Below are positions 19,588 to 36,314 of a DNA stretch of 47,779 nt, piece by piece. This DNA is from Acanthamoeba sp. SK_2022b (taxonomy: Eukaryota; Discosea; Longamoebia; Acanthamoebidae). Position 1 is the stretch's first letter; each line of letters starts with the position of its first letter. The stretch is from NCBI GenBank assembly GCA_027943245.1, contig JANDJZ010000249.1, forward strand, positions 1 to 47,779. Reading direction: 5' to 3'. The notes under the pieces are model-generated. The model was not told the DNA's origin, ran no database searches, and was given only the letters and a program-made list of their open reading frames with translations. Position numbers and translations under genes: made by a program.

Positions 19588-19985
19588 TTTCGGGGCCAAA
19601 AAATAAAAAAAATCCAGGAACACGAGTCTACTGGACTTTTTGTCCGCTTTTCTACGCACCACATGTGCTCCAGAAAAGATACAGAACTTTCTGATCATTT
19701 TTTGCTCTATTTCAGGGCAGCACACCTTTACATGTGATAAGCAGATTGGATAGTATTGGTAGTTTGCCACCATGACTTTGGGAGTTGGGTCACAAAAGGG
19801 GTGGTGCAGGTGGTGTGGTTGTTGTGGTGGTGAGAATGTGAGGTGATGGTGGTGTTATGGTGTGGGATGGTGTTGTGGTTATGATTGTGGTGGTGGAGAT
19901 GGTGATGGCAGTGTAGTGCTAAGGCAGAGAAACAAGAGTGGATATTGGGTCCATATTTGCAAGGTGTGATCAGAAAACCAAGATT

Positions 19986-20284
19986 TCACACGTAGGCAGA
20001 GCTTGTGGGCTGGATGCCCTGCCTCAGCAGGCGACCCTGCTCCTTTTTCATGGGATTTCGAGTGATGGCGCCACTGATCCCTTTTATCGTTCCCCGCAGC
20101 TTTTGGCCAAAAGTGGGCTTGTGATGACACGCTTCTTCATGCACCATCTCCTGCAGCACAACTGTCGTCAGCTGTGGAAGAGGTGTTGCCAACCTCAGAA
20201 TTGGCTGGCAATGCGTACTGGGCGTTCAGGTACGTAGGCCGTGGACATGTACGTGTTCGTGCTGGGGCAATGCTGGTAGGACAT
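19986..20284 (-). CDS. Small protein, family member 2 (78 aa)
   Basis: Exon 1 is 20234-20284 (MSYQHCPSTNTYMSTAY) and exon 2 is 19986-20171, separated by a 62-nt GT-AG intron in phase 0. Exon 2 reads LTTVVLQEMVHEEACHHKP, then GQKLRGTIKGISGAITRNP, KKEQGRLLRQG and ends PTSSAYV. It aligns with family member 1 from its exon 2 onward, including the intron position just before the V(L/I)V(Q)-type start of that block, and shares the C-terminal AYV. It lacks the His/Val-rich first exon. The pair brackets AAA gene 1. Function unknown; short intron makes the exact first exon less certain than the second. Confidence 0.6.
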
Positions 20285-20431
20285 TCTCTCGCGAGGAGCT
20301 GATGTTGCTTTCTCGAAGGGAGGACCACACCTTGTTCTTGGGTTGGGCGCAAGAAGGAAAAAAGAGTGTAGAAATGGGAACCAGATTTCCTTCGTTCTTC
20401 TCCAGATCTTGGCTCCAGTGACTAACAAAAC

Positions 20432-22855
20432 TCACGAATACCAGAAGGCGCTCACAGGATCGACGTCGGCAGAGGCAGACTGCGGAGGGGCGGTGGGCTT
20501 CTTTCGTTCGGGAATAGCCGCCAGCTGGATAGCAGGCGCCTTCCTCGCCGGAGATGAACCCTGCGCAAACCCCCAACCACACACGCACATAGAGTGAGCA
20601 CGAGCCCAACGCGCTCCGGTGAGTGTCTGAGCAGAACCTACCCCGACCAGATACGACAGATCCTCGCCAGGGCGACCTACTCAACGAAATGAGCGATCAA
20701 AGGCCAATGGCACACAAGCAACGAGTGGTAGCACGTACCAGGGATGCGCGAGTGGGGCAGGGGCGCGATCGTTTTCTTGGCTGGCTGCGCCTCGACCGGC
20801 GCAGGGACGACGTTGTCCGGCGTCGGCGTCGGCGCCGCCTCTTCGACCTCGGCCTCGGTGGACTTCTTGCTCGAGGCCTTCTTCTTTTTCTTGTTCTTCT
20901 TTTTCTTCTCGGCGTCGTCGTCCTCTCCTCCCGCTGCGTCCTTGCTCTTCTTTTTGCTCTTCTTTGTCTTCTTCGTCTTTTTCTCCTTCTTGTCCTTCTT
21001 TTCCTTTTTCGTCGTCTTGCCTTCTCTCTCCTTCGCGGTGTCCTGAGCCTCGACCTCCACGCCCTGCTCGTCCGCCTTGGGCTCCTCCCGCTCCACCGTC
21101 GCGTGCACGTCGTCGAGGTTGGCCTCCGCGGCAGCGTTCTTAGCAGTGGCGTCGGCCGTCTTGGCCTTGGCCTCCGCCGCTGGCTCGGGCACGGCCTGCG
21201 AGACGACTGGCTCCGCCTTGTCCTCGCCCGTTCGCTCGGCAGCGCTGGGCACGCCAGGCGGTCGCTTGGCCTCCCCAGGCCCGGTTGGCTGCGCGAGAGC
21301 TTCGGCGGGCGCCTTAGCTGTCGCGTTCTTGTCCTCCTCAGCGGCCTTTACAGCCGTTGGCTCGGCTTCGCTCTTTTCGGCTTCGTCCTTTCCTCCTCGC
21401 TGCTCCGACTGTCCTCGTTCTTCGTCTTCGTTCTTTTCCTTCGCTTCGTTCTTTACCTCTTGCTTCTTTGAGTTTGTCTGTTCTACGGCCTCTGCATTCG
21501 GAGCTGTCGTGGCGTCGATGTGCTGCTCCTTGCCGTTGTCTGTGTTGCTCGCGGGCTGAACCTTTTCGGCCGCGGGAGGTGCCTTGACTTCTTCCTCCTT
21601 CTCGGCATCGGCGTGGGCCGGCGTCGCCTGGACCTTACGCGCGTCGGCCTGCTTGAGGTAGCTCAGGTAGAGGATGAGCGACAGCCCGTCCACGTCAGCG
21701 CCGTTCGCCAGGTCGTCACCCTCAATCAGAGCCGGCACAGCCAATTTCTTGGAGACAACACAGACGAAATCGTTGTATTCAGTTTCTCCACGTGCGCGTG
21801 CGTGCGTGCGTGGCTTTTACCTCGGTGGCGACGCGCAGAGCGAGCTTGTTGTTATCGATGGGCCTCTTGACATCAAGCGCCTTCACGTCCACCGAGCCTG
21901 CACAGTCGCCGACGGTCAATAAAAAATTTAATGAATAAATAAATAAAAACAAAACAAAAAAGGAGAAACACAAAACGGCTGGGGGGGGACGCGCGCAACA
22001 ACACGGCGCGAGATGTACCGGGCTGAATGGCGTTGACGAGGATGGGCAGGGCGCGGCCGTCGGCGAAGAGCTCCTTGACGCTGCCGACGCGCACCTTCTC
22101 GCCCTCGGGCGCCGCGGTGATCTTATCGCGCACCCATTCCAGGAGCGAGCTCTCGACCGATTGCTGCTGTTGGCTGGGACGAGCTCCGCTGTGGCTGGAG
22201 GCCTTGGCTGCCTCCGGGGCAGTAGCGCCCGCCTTCTCCTTCGTCGCGGCGCCTGATGGCTGGTCCCACCGCCGCAACACGTCATTCCAGTGAGCACCAC
22301 TTGCCACCAAGACCCAAGGCTTTGGTAGGGTCAGCCCGCGCACCTTGCTCTTGTCCTCATCTTGCTTTCCGGCGGCAGGCAGCTCTGTCGCTTTCGCTTT
22401 CTTGTCTTCATTCTTTGCAGCTTGTTTTTCTTCTGCTTTTTCCTTCTCCTTGGCTCGCTTCTCCTTCTTCTTGTCCTCCTTCTCCTTCTTCTTGTCGTCC
22501 TTCTTGTCCTTCTTTGCCTTCTTGCCGTCCTCGGCCGCCTCCTTTTCATCCACACGGGCGGCCGCCGCCGTCGAGGCCTCCGCCACCGCCGCAGCGGGCT
22601 CCCCCTTCTTCTCGGCTTCGTCGCCATTCGTCGCCGCCTGCGACGCGTCGGACTGCGGGCTCTTGTCGTTGTCGACAACGAGAGACTTGCCGCCGGCCGT
22701 CTGCGTCGCTTCGATCTTCCCTGCCTTCTCCGCTTGGCCATGGGCCGACGGCGTGGCCACGTCCAGCTGTGGCTCGTCAAACAGGTTGACCAGTCGATAA
22801 TGCTGGATGATGCTCCACATCATACCTAGCGCATGCATATAGAGACGCGGACACA

Positions 22856-22920
<65 letters not shown>

Positions 22921-23872
22921 GAGAGAGAGAGAGAGGGTGAGTGGGTCAGGCCTGGCGGGTCGTGTGGTGACATTGGCGGGAGTACCGAGGATGAGCTTGA
23001 GGTTGCCCTGGGAGATGTCCTGCGGGCCTATGCCGACCAGCGGGATGCCTTCGGCCTTCATGAACTTGAACGCCTGCTCCACGTTGCCCAGGGATTGGAA
23101 GCGAGAGCCCACGCCGCCCAGACTGCAGACACCACGCCACGACGCAGCGTGAGGACGTTGGGTCAATGCCATGCACAGAGCTGAACGCGCTTACGCACTT
23201 GGGCTGATTGGCCTTCCTAGCGCCGACCTCCTTGCTGTACAAGAGTCGAATAGGGTGAATATTCACCACACGATACATTGATTTTAATAATTAATAATTG
23301 GTAATTATTAAATGGAATTAGTACAAAAAATAAATAAAGTCCAGCAATGTTACTCGGCCAAAAATAAGGGAGCAAATATGGAACCCAAAATAGAAATAAA
23401 ATAAAAGGATTCGCTACCTGGGAGTGGAGGACAAGGACGTGGTGGCCGAGGACGGGTTCTTGCCCGAGAGGACGGCCAGTAGGCGAAGGAGATTCTCGCC
23501 CGAGGCCAAGCCCTGCACAAGGTCCAGCATGGGTCGGCTGTTGCCGCTGGACTGGAGCTGCAGGTTGACCCAGCGCGTGAACGTTTGGTTCTGCATCTTC
23601 TCCACGCGCGACTGCTCCTGCTTCCTTATCTTGGTGAAGGCCGCCGCTCCACCGCCTCCACCTCCCGCCGCATAACGGTTGACGTTGAGCAGTCGGCGAC
23701 GGTCGGCCTCCGCTTCGGCCTCGGCCTGCTTTCTCGCAGCCGCGGCATCTTGGGCAGGCTGCGGGGCGGCTTGTGAAGACTGGCCCATCCAGTTTGCCGG
23801 TAGATCTGAATCCGCTGACGAAACCTTCGACTTGGACCCACCCAGGCGACCTGATTTCTTGAGAAATGCCAT
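20432..23872 (-). CDS. Tandem calponin-homology (CH) actin-binding protein with a long charged insert
   Basis: ATG at 23872 gives MAFLKKSGRLGGSKSK, then an Ala/Glu/Arg leader and CH1 split over exons: NQTFTRWVNLQLQSSG, ASGENLLRLLAVLSGK, FQSLGNVEQAFKFMKAEGI, GNLKLILGMMWSIIQHY. A ~150-residue Lys/Glu/Ala-rich insert follows (22330-22770). CH2 is LLEWVRDKITAAPEGEKVRVG, FADGRALPILVNAIQPG, NNKLALRVATE, DVDGLSLILYLSYLKQA. Tandem CH1-CH2 domains bind F-actin in filamin, alpha-actinin and related crosslinkers, so a cortical or cytoskeletal role is likely. After CH2 a second long Lys/Glu/Ala-rich tail (20760-21640) has runs of KKKKNKKKKK type. The last exon ends SADVDPVSAFWYS at 20432. No spectrin, EF-hand or filamin repeats were seen, so it is not a standard alpha-actinin or filamin. 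Confidence 0.82.
22856..22917 (+). repeat. (CA)n microsatellite in an intron of the CH-domain gene
   Basis: About thirty CA units, reading (TG)n on the gene's own strand, in the intron that separates GNLKLILG from MMWSIIQHY inside CH1. Confidence 0.9.
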
Positions 23873-24126
23873 TTTCGCTTCTATATTGATCTTAGGCCTT
23901 AGGAGTCCCGTAGAAGCAGTGTGCAGCGAGTGGCCTGGCGTCGGGCGCTTTCACGAGCACAGGGAGGAGCGAGCGACAACAACCAACTGCCGTTGCCTCC
24001 AATACGGCTGTGAAATTGCTCCCGAACAAAAAACACAAAGATGCGAAGGAAATAGCGAGAAAACAGAAGAAACGTCGGATCAGGGGCTCCTGGGGCAAGA
24101 AGCGCTTGGCAACAACTAACCACGCG
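23873..24126. promoter_or_regulatory. Divergent promoter region
   Basis: A 254-nt gap separates the minus-strand CH-domain gene from the plus-strand unknown gene, so it should contain both promoters. I see no convincing TATA box. Confidence 0.35.
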
Positions 24127-26072
24127 ATGGAGAAGCCTGCTGAAGGAGGAGGGGGAAGCATCTCGAGAGGCGGGGTGGCCTCCTCGCCTCCAGGGGCAGA
24201 CCGCCCTTCCAAACAGACCCAGAAGCGGGGTCGGGAACTAAAATACGCTGGGGGGAAGTCCACACCTATCTGGCCCGCGCCACCACCACAGCCGCGTGCG
24301 TCAGGTAAAAGTAGAAGTTCTCCTCTCCCTTCCCTTTTCCCTGGCCCAGGTCTCCAGTTCTTGACGCAAACGGGAAACCTCCCCTGCGGGCAACCAATCG
24401 TGCAGAGCCTCGCCTGTGGGTTACGAGAAGTTCGGAGTTGCCTGGCCCGCCTGCGCAGGGGGCAACAGCGCCCGCTCATCAGCCACACCAGCTCACGACG
24501 CCAACCACTCCCTCATCGATGAACAACACCAACACCAACTGCTCGTGGGACCCCGGCTATCATGTGTCGACCGCACCCACGCCCACCCTAGCTGGGGCGA
24601 CTACGACGGCAACTGCGGCCGCAAAGACGAGGATCAGCGATGGAGCAGATAGCATCGAGCAGACGAGGCCCCATAAGCGCTCGAGAACGACCAGCGCTCT
24701 GGCCAAGCCCGCGTACTCGAAACCTGCTGTGGCGAATCTCATCTCCATCTTGCTGCGCGAAACAAGGGACATGCAGGAGAGCGTCAGCTCCATGGAACAG
24801 GAGGTAGTCCAACTGTCGGCCACACAGCAATCCATGTCGACCTCCCAAAACGGTATGTGGCTCCGAATGCCCCGCCCGTACTTCGCAGGTTTCGCAGCTT
24901 GACAGAAAACCGGTGTTATGCCTTGGGTTGCGTCGACAGGAATGCGTACGACGCTGGAGATACTGCCGCTGGCTATGAGCGTCGGGTGCGCTCTACAGCG
25001 CTGCTCGTCGCCACCCTCTTCGACTTCTACGTCTTCATCTTCTTCATCGGCTTCTTCGCCGCAGCCGAATCTCGCGGTCATCTCGCCGGCCTCGCTCCTG
25101 GCCTGCACCTTTCCGTTCCTGATCCATTACCAGCTCGAAAAGCGAAACATTCCATTTGTCGGCGATGACATAAGGCACGCCTTACACTCGTCTCCCTCCT
25201 CCTCCTCCTCCTCCTCCTCCTCCTTCTCTCTCTCTCTCTCTCTCTCCTCTCTCTGGTATAGTTGTTCACATCGTGCGGAGCGGCGCTGCTGCTGCTGCAG
25301 CAAGCCAATGGCGGCCATCTACCTCGTTGAGAAGCCTTTCGATCCGCTCGCCGCACCTCCTCCTCACAAACGACGCAAGCCCCGTGGACATCCCGTACTG
25401 GCGCTTTTCAACCAGGCCTTCTGCGCCCTGCTGCACTACACCGCCGTATGCGCTGCAACCTCCCCCTCCCTAATTCGCGCACACTGCTCTCGTGCGGTTT
25501 TCGAACAGAGGATTGACTGTGGACAACTCCACGGGCGTGGCCTTTACAGGGCGAGCTGCAGGGTAGTCCCCTCCCGCGCTTCATGCTTCCAGACCTGGAC
25601 CCAGATTCCCACCACGACTTCATGCACCGAATGCAGCTCAGGTAAGCGTCCCCCCCCCGCTCTCGGCGTGCAGATGGGCGATTGGCCCGAGTTTGGCGGC
25701 AGCTCACTCGCGTAGAACGTTTGGTGATGTGAGCGACGTCGTGCGTGCATCGCCAATACTGCGCACAAAGGGGGGAGACTTTCTCACGGCCCTGGGCAGG
25801 CACCAATCGTTCTTCTCCGCCGACGGCCGGGTACCTTACCCGGGTCATGGTCTCTCCATTTGGTAGTCCTTCTCAACTCCGCACGACAGATGCTGTGGGG
25901 CCTGATGTGTGTGGATGCAGTCCGACCAACGAACGTCGACGAGATCCCGCCCGAGATGCTGAACTTTATGAAAGCCTATCATGGTTCGCGGCCTCTGCCA
26001 TCCACGCCTCTTTTCATGCCTGCAGACACTAACCCGGGTGCATTGTTGTCCGCCGAGCAGAAGGCCGTCTGA
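24127..26072 (+). CDS. Multi-exon protein of unknown function
   Basis: Exon 1 from ATG 24127 is MEKPAEGGGGSISRGG..., Pro/Gly/Ser-rich, ending in phase 1 at a GTAAAAG donor. Exon 2 continues in frame (APAHQPHQLTTPTTP) to a predicted short coiled coil, LISILLRETRDMQESVSSMEQEVVQLSATQQ. A third exon has GMRTTLEILPLAMSVGCAL, a Ser run, and LAVISPASLLACTFPFLIHYQLEK, which could be membrane-associated. Later exons are less certain: one with FMLPDLDPDSHHDFMHRMQL and a final one, starting near 25866, with LLNSARQMLWGLMCVDAVRPTNVDEIPPEM and ending LLSAEQKAV at TGA 26070-26072. The last exon looks strongly protein-like. I do not recognise the family. An alternative start is ATG 24519. Confidence 0.5.
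25195..25254 (+). repeat. (CTC)n(TC)n low-complexity tract
   Basis: About nine CTC units followed by a TC run, ending before TATAG. It probably forms the polypyrimidine tract of an intron in the unknown gene; if translated it gives a Ser/Leu run. Confidence 0.75.
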
Positions 26073-26482
26073 ACCCTCAGGATCGTCCTCCCCATCCTCG
26101 CCACCCTCACCATCCTAAACATCACCATCATCCACATCATCATCCTCCTTTTGAGGCAGACTTGGAGGGCCCCATGCCACGCTTCATAAGGCATGTTGCT
26201 TCAGAGGCAGGGCTAGTTCGTGTCGATCAAGGAGAGCAGGAGAAAGATACCTATTGAGCGCAACTTCGGAAAAACGTTTTGCGCGCAATTGCTTGTTTGA
26301 GCATGTGGACGATTGAGTCTGCATTCCAACACACAGAGGGACTTGTTATGTACACCAGCAGAAACGAGATCTCGTGAGACACAGTCCTTGCGCACAGTCT
26401 AAGTGGTTTGACGCAAGGTGGAAAAGAGGAAAAGACGAGTAAAAGAGAGATAATTTAATATTTCCACCGCACGAGAGCAAGG
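26073..26482. other. Intergenic region, no gene seen
   Basis: Between two plus-strand genes. The first part holds ATC/CCA-type repeats (26090-26155). Some A/T-rich stretch before 26462 may be promoter DNA. No ORF of interest. Confidence 0.5.
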
Positions 26483-27515
26483 ATGAAGGGAGCTCCGCTG
26501 TTGGTAATGGTGGCTATTATAGTGGCCGTGTGGTGCATCGACACAGGCCGAGCAACTGCGGGCAACGCTGGTCGGGTAGCACAAAAATTCGAAGATCGAG
26601 GCACCTTGTGGGTCGGACGACCCATGCGAGGCGAGCAGCTGGAACTAGGTGGACACAAGGGCGCTTCGTACCGCATTGCTGGGCTGCGCCCCGGTGCCTC
26701 CTATGAAGTCCGCCTTTCCTACCCAGCCTACGTACTGCCCACCCTGCCAAGATCCATCTCTATTTTATTCATTTATTGTGCTTAAATAATAACTGGCAAC
26801 AATGTTGTGATTTTATTTCATTTATGCAATAAATACGACGAATAAAAATTTTATTTTATTTTATTTTATTTTATTTGCACAAATGGTAACCCTTCTCCGC
26901 AAAACAGAATCCGGCGGCCTTCACCGTGATGTTTGTGCACGAGGGACTGCAAGAGGACGACGGTGAGGACAGAGCCGAAGGTCGCAGCAGCGGATCGAGC
27001 AGGTCGCTGCTCAATGTGGTGCAGCGCAGGTTCACGACTCCCATCACCGTCTCCGGACCCGACGGGGTGAGTGTGCCCCTGCCCGATTCGGAAGACGGCT
27101 CCAGCTTCATCGTGTTCGTGTCGGCGGTACGCGAGGGTATTCCCGCGCCTGGCATCAAGGACGAAGGCATCGTCGTCTACAGCATCGGTACCACAACAGC
27201 TTCGCCTCGTTCTTCTTTTCGCTTTCGCTTTCGCTTTCTTTCTTTTTTTACCGTGTATGTTGTTTGTCTCCGCGGCACAGTGGTGGAGGAGCTGGCGCTG
27301 CCGCAGTACGGCGGCCTGCCAGGCGGCACGTTGGGCGTGGCTGCCATGTCGGTCGGTCTCCTCGCCTTTGCCGGCTACGGCGCCACCAAGCTGCGCCGCA
27401 TTCTGCTCCTGCGTGCCCGTGGTGCGCGTCTTCCCCCTCCTGCCCTGACATTCAACCATCTTGGTTCTCGCCTTGCTCACACATCACGCACACAACAGGG
27501 ACCAAGAGGCAGTAA
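26483..27515 (+). CDS. Signal-peptide, single-pass type I membrane protein
   Basis: Exon 1 (26483-26731) starts MKGAPLLVMVAIIVAVWCID, a clear signal peptide, and contains GASYRIAGLRPGASYEVRLSYPA, a fibronectin-III or beta-sandwich-like pattern. Exon 2 starts at 26908 (NPAAFTVMFVHEGL) and carries RRFTTPITVSGPDG and SFIVFVSAVREGIPAPG. A following exon, VVEELALPQYGGLPGGTLGV, leads into a hydrophobic stretch (AAMSVGLLAFAGYGATKL) and a basic cytoplasmic end; the last exon adds GTKRQ before TAA 27513-27515. Lumenal beta-domain, one membrane helix and a short basic tail suggest an endomembrane (ER/Golgi) protein. I know similar conserved eukaryotic proteins but cannot name one with confidence. No catalytic motif. 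Confidence 0.72.
26849..26875 (+). repeat. (TTTTA)n tract in the first intron of the membrane-protein gene
   Basis: Five TTTTA units lie about 32 nt before the 26907 acceptor and may act as part of its pyrimidine-rich signal. Confidence 0.7.
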
Positions 27516-27720
27516 GCAACACGAGAGAAAGGAGATCCCAGCAACCCGGTTTATTTAACAAGAAACGGGAAGGCCAGTCGCCTTCTCTCTTCTCACCACC
27601 CACACGCACACACGTCGGGAGAGAAAGAGAGAAATGAGCCTGGGCTTCTCCTGATCGTCCCTTTCTACATTCTTTTCGGCTCAAAGGAGAGAGGGGGAGA
27701 TTGATGGGAGACCTCCCAAC

Positions 27721-30266
27721 TTAGTTGGTGAGGTGGCCCTTCGGCTGGTACGCGTAGGCCGGAGCCCTTCGCGGGCCCGCACGCTGCTGGTAGGCGGCCT
27801 GCACGCACGCATGTCACACATCTGGACAACGCACGCGAGAGGAAGAGGGAGGGAAGGGGGTCGTGGGCGCACCTGAGGCCAGTACTGCCTGCCGTCGGGG
27901 CCCTGCGCGGGCTGGATCATGTGCTGCTGCAGGTCCTAGGCGCGCGCAAGAGCACAATACGGTGAGCCTAGGCCTCGCCTTGCGGCCACCAAACGTGTGA
28001 TTTCGGTTTATTTGCCCGGGGCCACAGGCAAACGAGGCCTCACGCCAACACAAGGCCGCGAAATGGGGAGGGAGAGCAGAGAGCAGAGAGGTGTGTTGCA
28101 TGCTGTGGCTTATGTATAGGTGCGTATGTGTGTGGAATTGAAAGAAAGAATGCGCGGGAGATTTGGGAATGGGCTTTGTGAGGATCCGCGCCCGCCCGTT
28201 GAAGGCCTCACACGTCCCCAGTATCATACGACAGATAATACTGCGCGAGCGCGGAAGAGGAGGGGGGAGGGAGAGAAGAGGTGATCAGCCACCGCCAACG
28301 CCGTTGCCAGCCAAAAAAGGGGGGCAGGTAGGCTCATCACAAATCAGTTGATGTGTGGCGGTGGTGATGATGATGAAGAGGGCCAAGCTGACCGATGCGT
28401 GCGTGCCGTTCCCAGTGAAGAGAGAGAGAGATACGAGATGTGGGGGGCAGTACCTGCTGAGGGCTGGGCTCGCGCACTTGGGGCGCGACTGCGCCGGCGT
28501 GAGGCCCAGGGCTGTACTGCAGAGAGTTGTAGAATTGATGCGCCTGTCGCACAGACAAGTCGAGAGGGTGAGCCAGAGAGGGGAGGAGGGATGGGGAGCT
28601 GAGGGGGGAAACCTGTTGGGCGGTCATCATGTATTGTACAGGTTGCCAGGCACCCTGCGGGCCGACGGGCATCATCACCTGCACGGGGAAGAGGGCCTGC
28701 TGCCTGCCTCCCCTGCCGCCGCCGACGCCCATGCCTTGCATGCCACCACCTGTCGTCATCATTGTCGTCACCGTCATCATCGTCGTCGTCAGCTCTCGTA
28801 TTCATGCTCGTCACCATCAACAAACACCACTACAATGACTACGACGACAACAACAATGACGACCACGGATGATAAAAAGTGGAGTGACGTACGAGGGCGG
28901 CCGGGGACCTTCTGCTGCTGTTGCTGCTGCTTCTTTTTCTTGTTGGAGGGCTTCTTGCCGTAGTTGCACTGGATGCGCACGCCGCAGATGGGGCTGTTGT
29001 TGAGGGTGGTGATGGCGCGGGCGGCCGAGTTCTCGCCGGCGTCGGTGTCGTCGTAGTAGATGAAGCCGAAGCCGCGCAGCTGGCCCTGGTTGCGGGGCAG
29101 GTTGACGCTCATGACGGTGCCAAACTCCTCGAACTTGGCGATGACCTCGCTCTCGGTCAGGGCCTCGCTCTCGGCCGGCTCGAACTGGATGTGGACGCAG
29201 TGCCTCTGGTAGTTGGCGTCGCCCCACCCGATGCGGATCGCGCGCGCGCCCAGCACCTTGTTGTTCATCTCGCGCTTGGCCATCTCGGCGTGCTTGCGGT
29301 GGCGGAAGCGCACGAAGCCGTAGTTGCGGTTCTTCACGAAGGTCTCCTCCTCGTAGATGGGCCCGAACTGCCGGAAGACCTCCCGCAGCTGCGCCGACGT
29401 GATCGACGGGTCGAGGTCCCCGATGAACAGGTTCGTGTTCTTCTGGGCCCACCCGATCCTGATCGCGCGCCCGCCCACCACCTGCCGGTGCATCGCCTTC
29501 TTCGCCGCTCCCGCGTCCTCCCTGCCAAGTCAATGATTGGTTTAAAACGGTTTTGGTTTCAAAATTGAAATACAGTAATCATGAAATTAAAAAAATGAAA
29601 TTAAAAATAATTAAAATGAGACGAAAAAAGTGACACTCGAGTAGCGTGAACAAATAGGGAAAGGGGCAGAGGGAGAGGGGGGGGGGGCAGACGCACCTCG
29701 ACTTGAGCAGCACGAAGCCGTAGCCGAGGGAATAGTTGGTGACGCGGTCGCGCTTGATCTCGACGCTGATTACGCCAAAGGGATCGAACGCCTCGCGCAG
29801 CTGATCCTCGCTCAGACCGCGCGCAAGATCGCCAATAAACAGACAACCTGTGCCAGACAAGCGTGAGCAGGGATCAGACAGACGGCCCAAAGAACGAAAG
29901 CGAATCCTCAGAGAGGGAGGGGGGGGGTGTTACGTTCGTCATCCTCGAACTCGCCTGCCTCAGGGACTGAATCGAGGGAACCCGTGGAGAGGTCGCTCTC
30001 GCCTTCATCAACGAAATCATCCAACAAATGTGGAGAAAATCAAATAATCATCGAAAGAGCGAAGCGAGACGGAAAGAGACAGATAGAAAAGTTGTGTGAC
30101 GGTAAGAAGAGAAGCCTAGGTCATGCGCTGCTGCACGAGATGGCGTACCGTGGTGGTAGTGGTGGGCGCTCTCGTCGTCGTGAGAGAGCGAGACGGCTGA
30201 GTTGAACGCGTTGGCGAGCGCGTTTTCTTCAGCGCCAGAGAGAATCGAAGAGTTGTCGGCCATCAT
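27721..30266 (-). CDS. RNA-binding protein with three RRMs and a Gln/Pro-rich C-terminus
   Basis: ATG at 30266 (second ATG 30263) gives ADNSSILSGAEENALANAFN, then an acidic linker. RRM1: CLFIGDLARGLSEDQLREAF with LGYGFVLLKSR. RRM2: NTNLFIGDLDPSITSAQLREVF, YGFVRFRHRKHAEMAKREM, ARAIRIGWGDAN. RRM3 is more divergent: VHIQFEPAESEALTESEVI, LRGFGFIYYDDTDAG, GVRIQCNYGKK. A KKKKQQQQQQ stretch is followed by several small exons (GMQGMGVGGGRGGR, MMPVGPQGAWQPVQYMM, HQFYNSLQYSPGP, LQQHMIQPAQGPDGRQYWPQ) and an end in PKGHLTN. The layout recalls TIA-1/PUB1/NGR1-like mRNA regulators with three RRMs, but orthology is not clear. Introns between the C-terminal exons are long for this window. Regulatory role in mRNA stability or translation is inferred. 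Confidence 0.82.
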
Positions 30267-30857
30267 GATGGTGTTTCCTTTCTTTTCCAAGGTAGAGGTT
30301 GTGATGATCGATTACGGGAAGATGTTGTTGATGATGTGCGAAATCGAGGGTCGATTTCGGTTTCGGTGGGGATGCTGGCCGCGAAAAAGGGGAGCAAAAA
30401 GGCTTCGAAAAAGAAGAACAAAAGGGGGTTGAAGAGGTGTCGAAGGCCCGAAACGATGATAGAGTGAAGAGACTGCTACACTTCACCGGAGGCCCCAATG
30501 ATCTCGAACACAAACACAGCCGAAGAGAGACGAAAACGAAACGAAGGGGGCCCTTTGGACTAAATGAAGGCCTCTCACACTTGTCCACGAAAAGAACGAA
30601 AACGACAAACAAATTATCGAAAATCAGCCAACCTGTAATTAACCTCCGACCTGCACCAATCCCCCCCACTCCGCTGATCCGGAATGACAACCACGCGGAG
30701 CCCCGCATCTGTTGGGCGAGGAGACAACCCCCAAAAAGAAACACGCAACTCTCCCTCCCGAGAGAGAGGAGAAGATGAACAAAAAGATGAAGCCCACTGC
30801 TGTTTGAGGGGCCAAAATAATTACACGACGATCTTGCGAGAGAGGCAGGGGGAGGGC
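30267..30857. other. Intergenic region, probably 5' UTR and promoter of the three-RRM gene
   Basis: 591 nt between the three-RRM gene start and the SMC3 stop, both on the minus strand. The sequence is GA-rich on the plus strand. A plus-strand open frame at 30437-30778 lacks an ATG and has no protein-like pattern. No RNA gene seen. Confidence 0.5.

Positions 30858-36314
<5,457 letters not shown>

Larger units (their letters stand above)
19443..19985. other. Promoter of AAA gene 1 and a TGG/GTG-rich spacer
   Basis: The left part holds the AAA promoter elements described separately. From about 19795 to 19910 the plus strand is almost all G and T in GGTGGT, GTGGTTGTTGTGG-type units, an imperfect repeat with no long ORF. 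No gene seen. Confidence 0.6.

Noticed and set aside
19986..20284. Family member 2 considered as a pseudogene because of an apparent stop after RPVRIASQF
   Set aside because: A 62-nt GT-AG intron beginning at GTACCTG removes the stop and joins the exons in phase 0.
22000..22830. ORFs with poly-Arg, poly-Ser or poly-Leu opposite the CH-domain gene
   Set aside because: Frames through the Lys/Glu-rich coding region; typical artefacts of biased codons.
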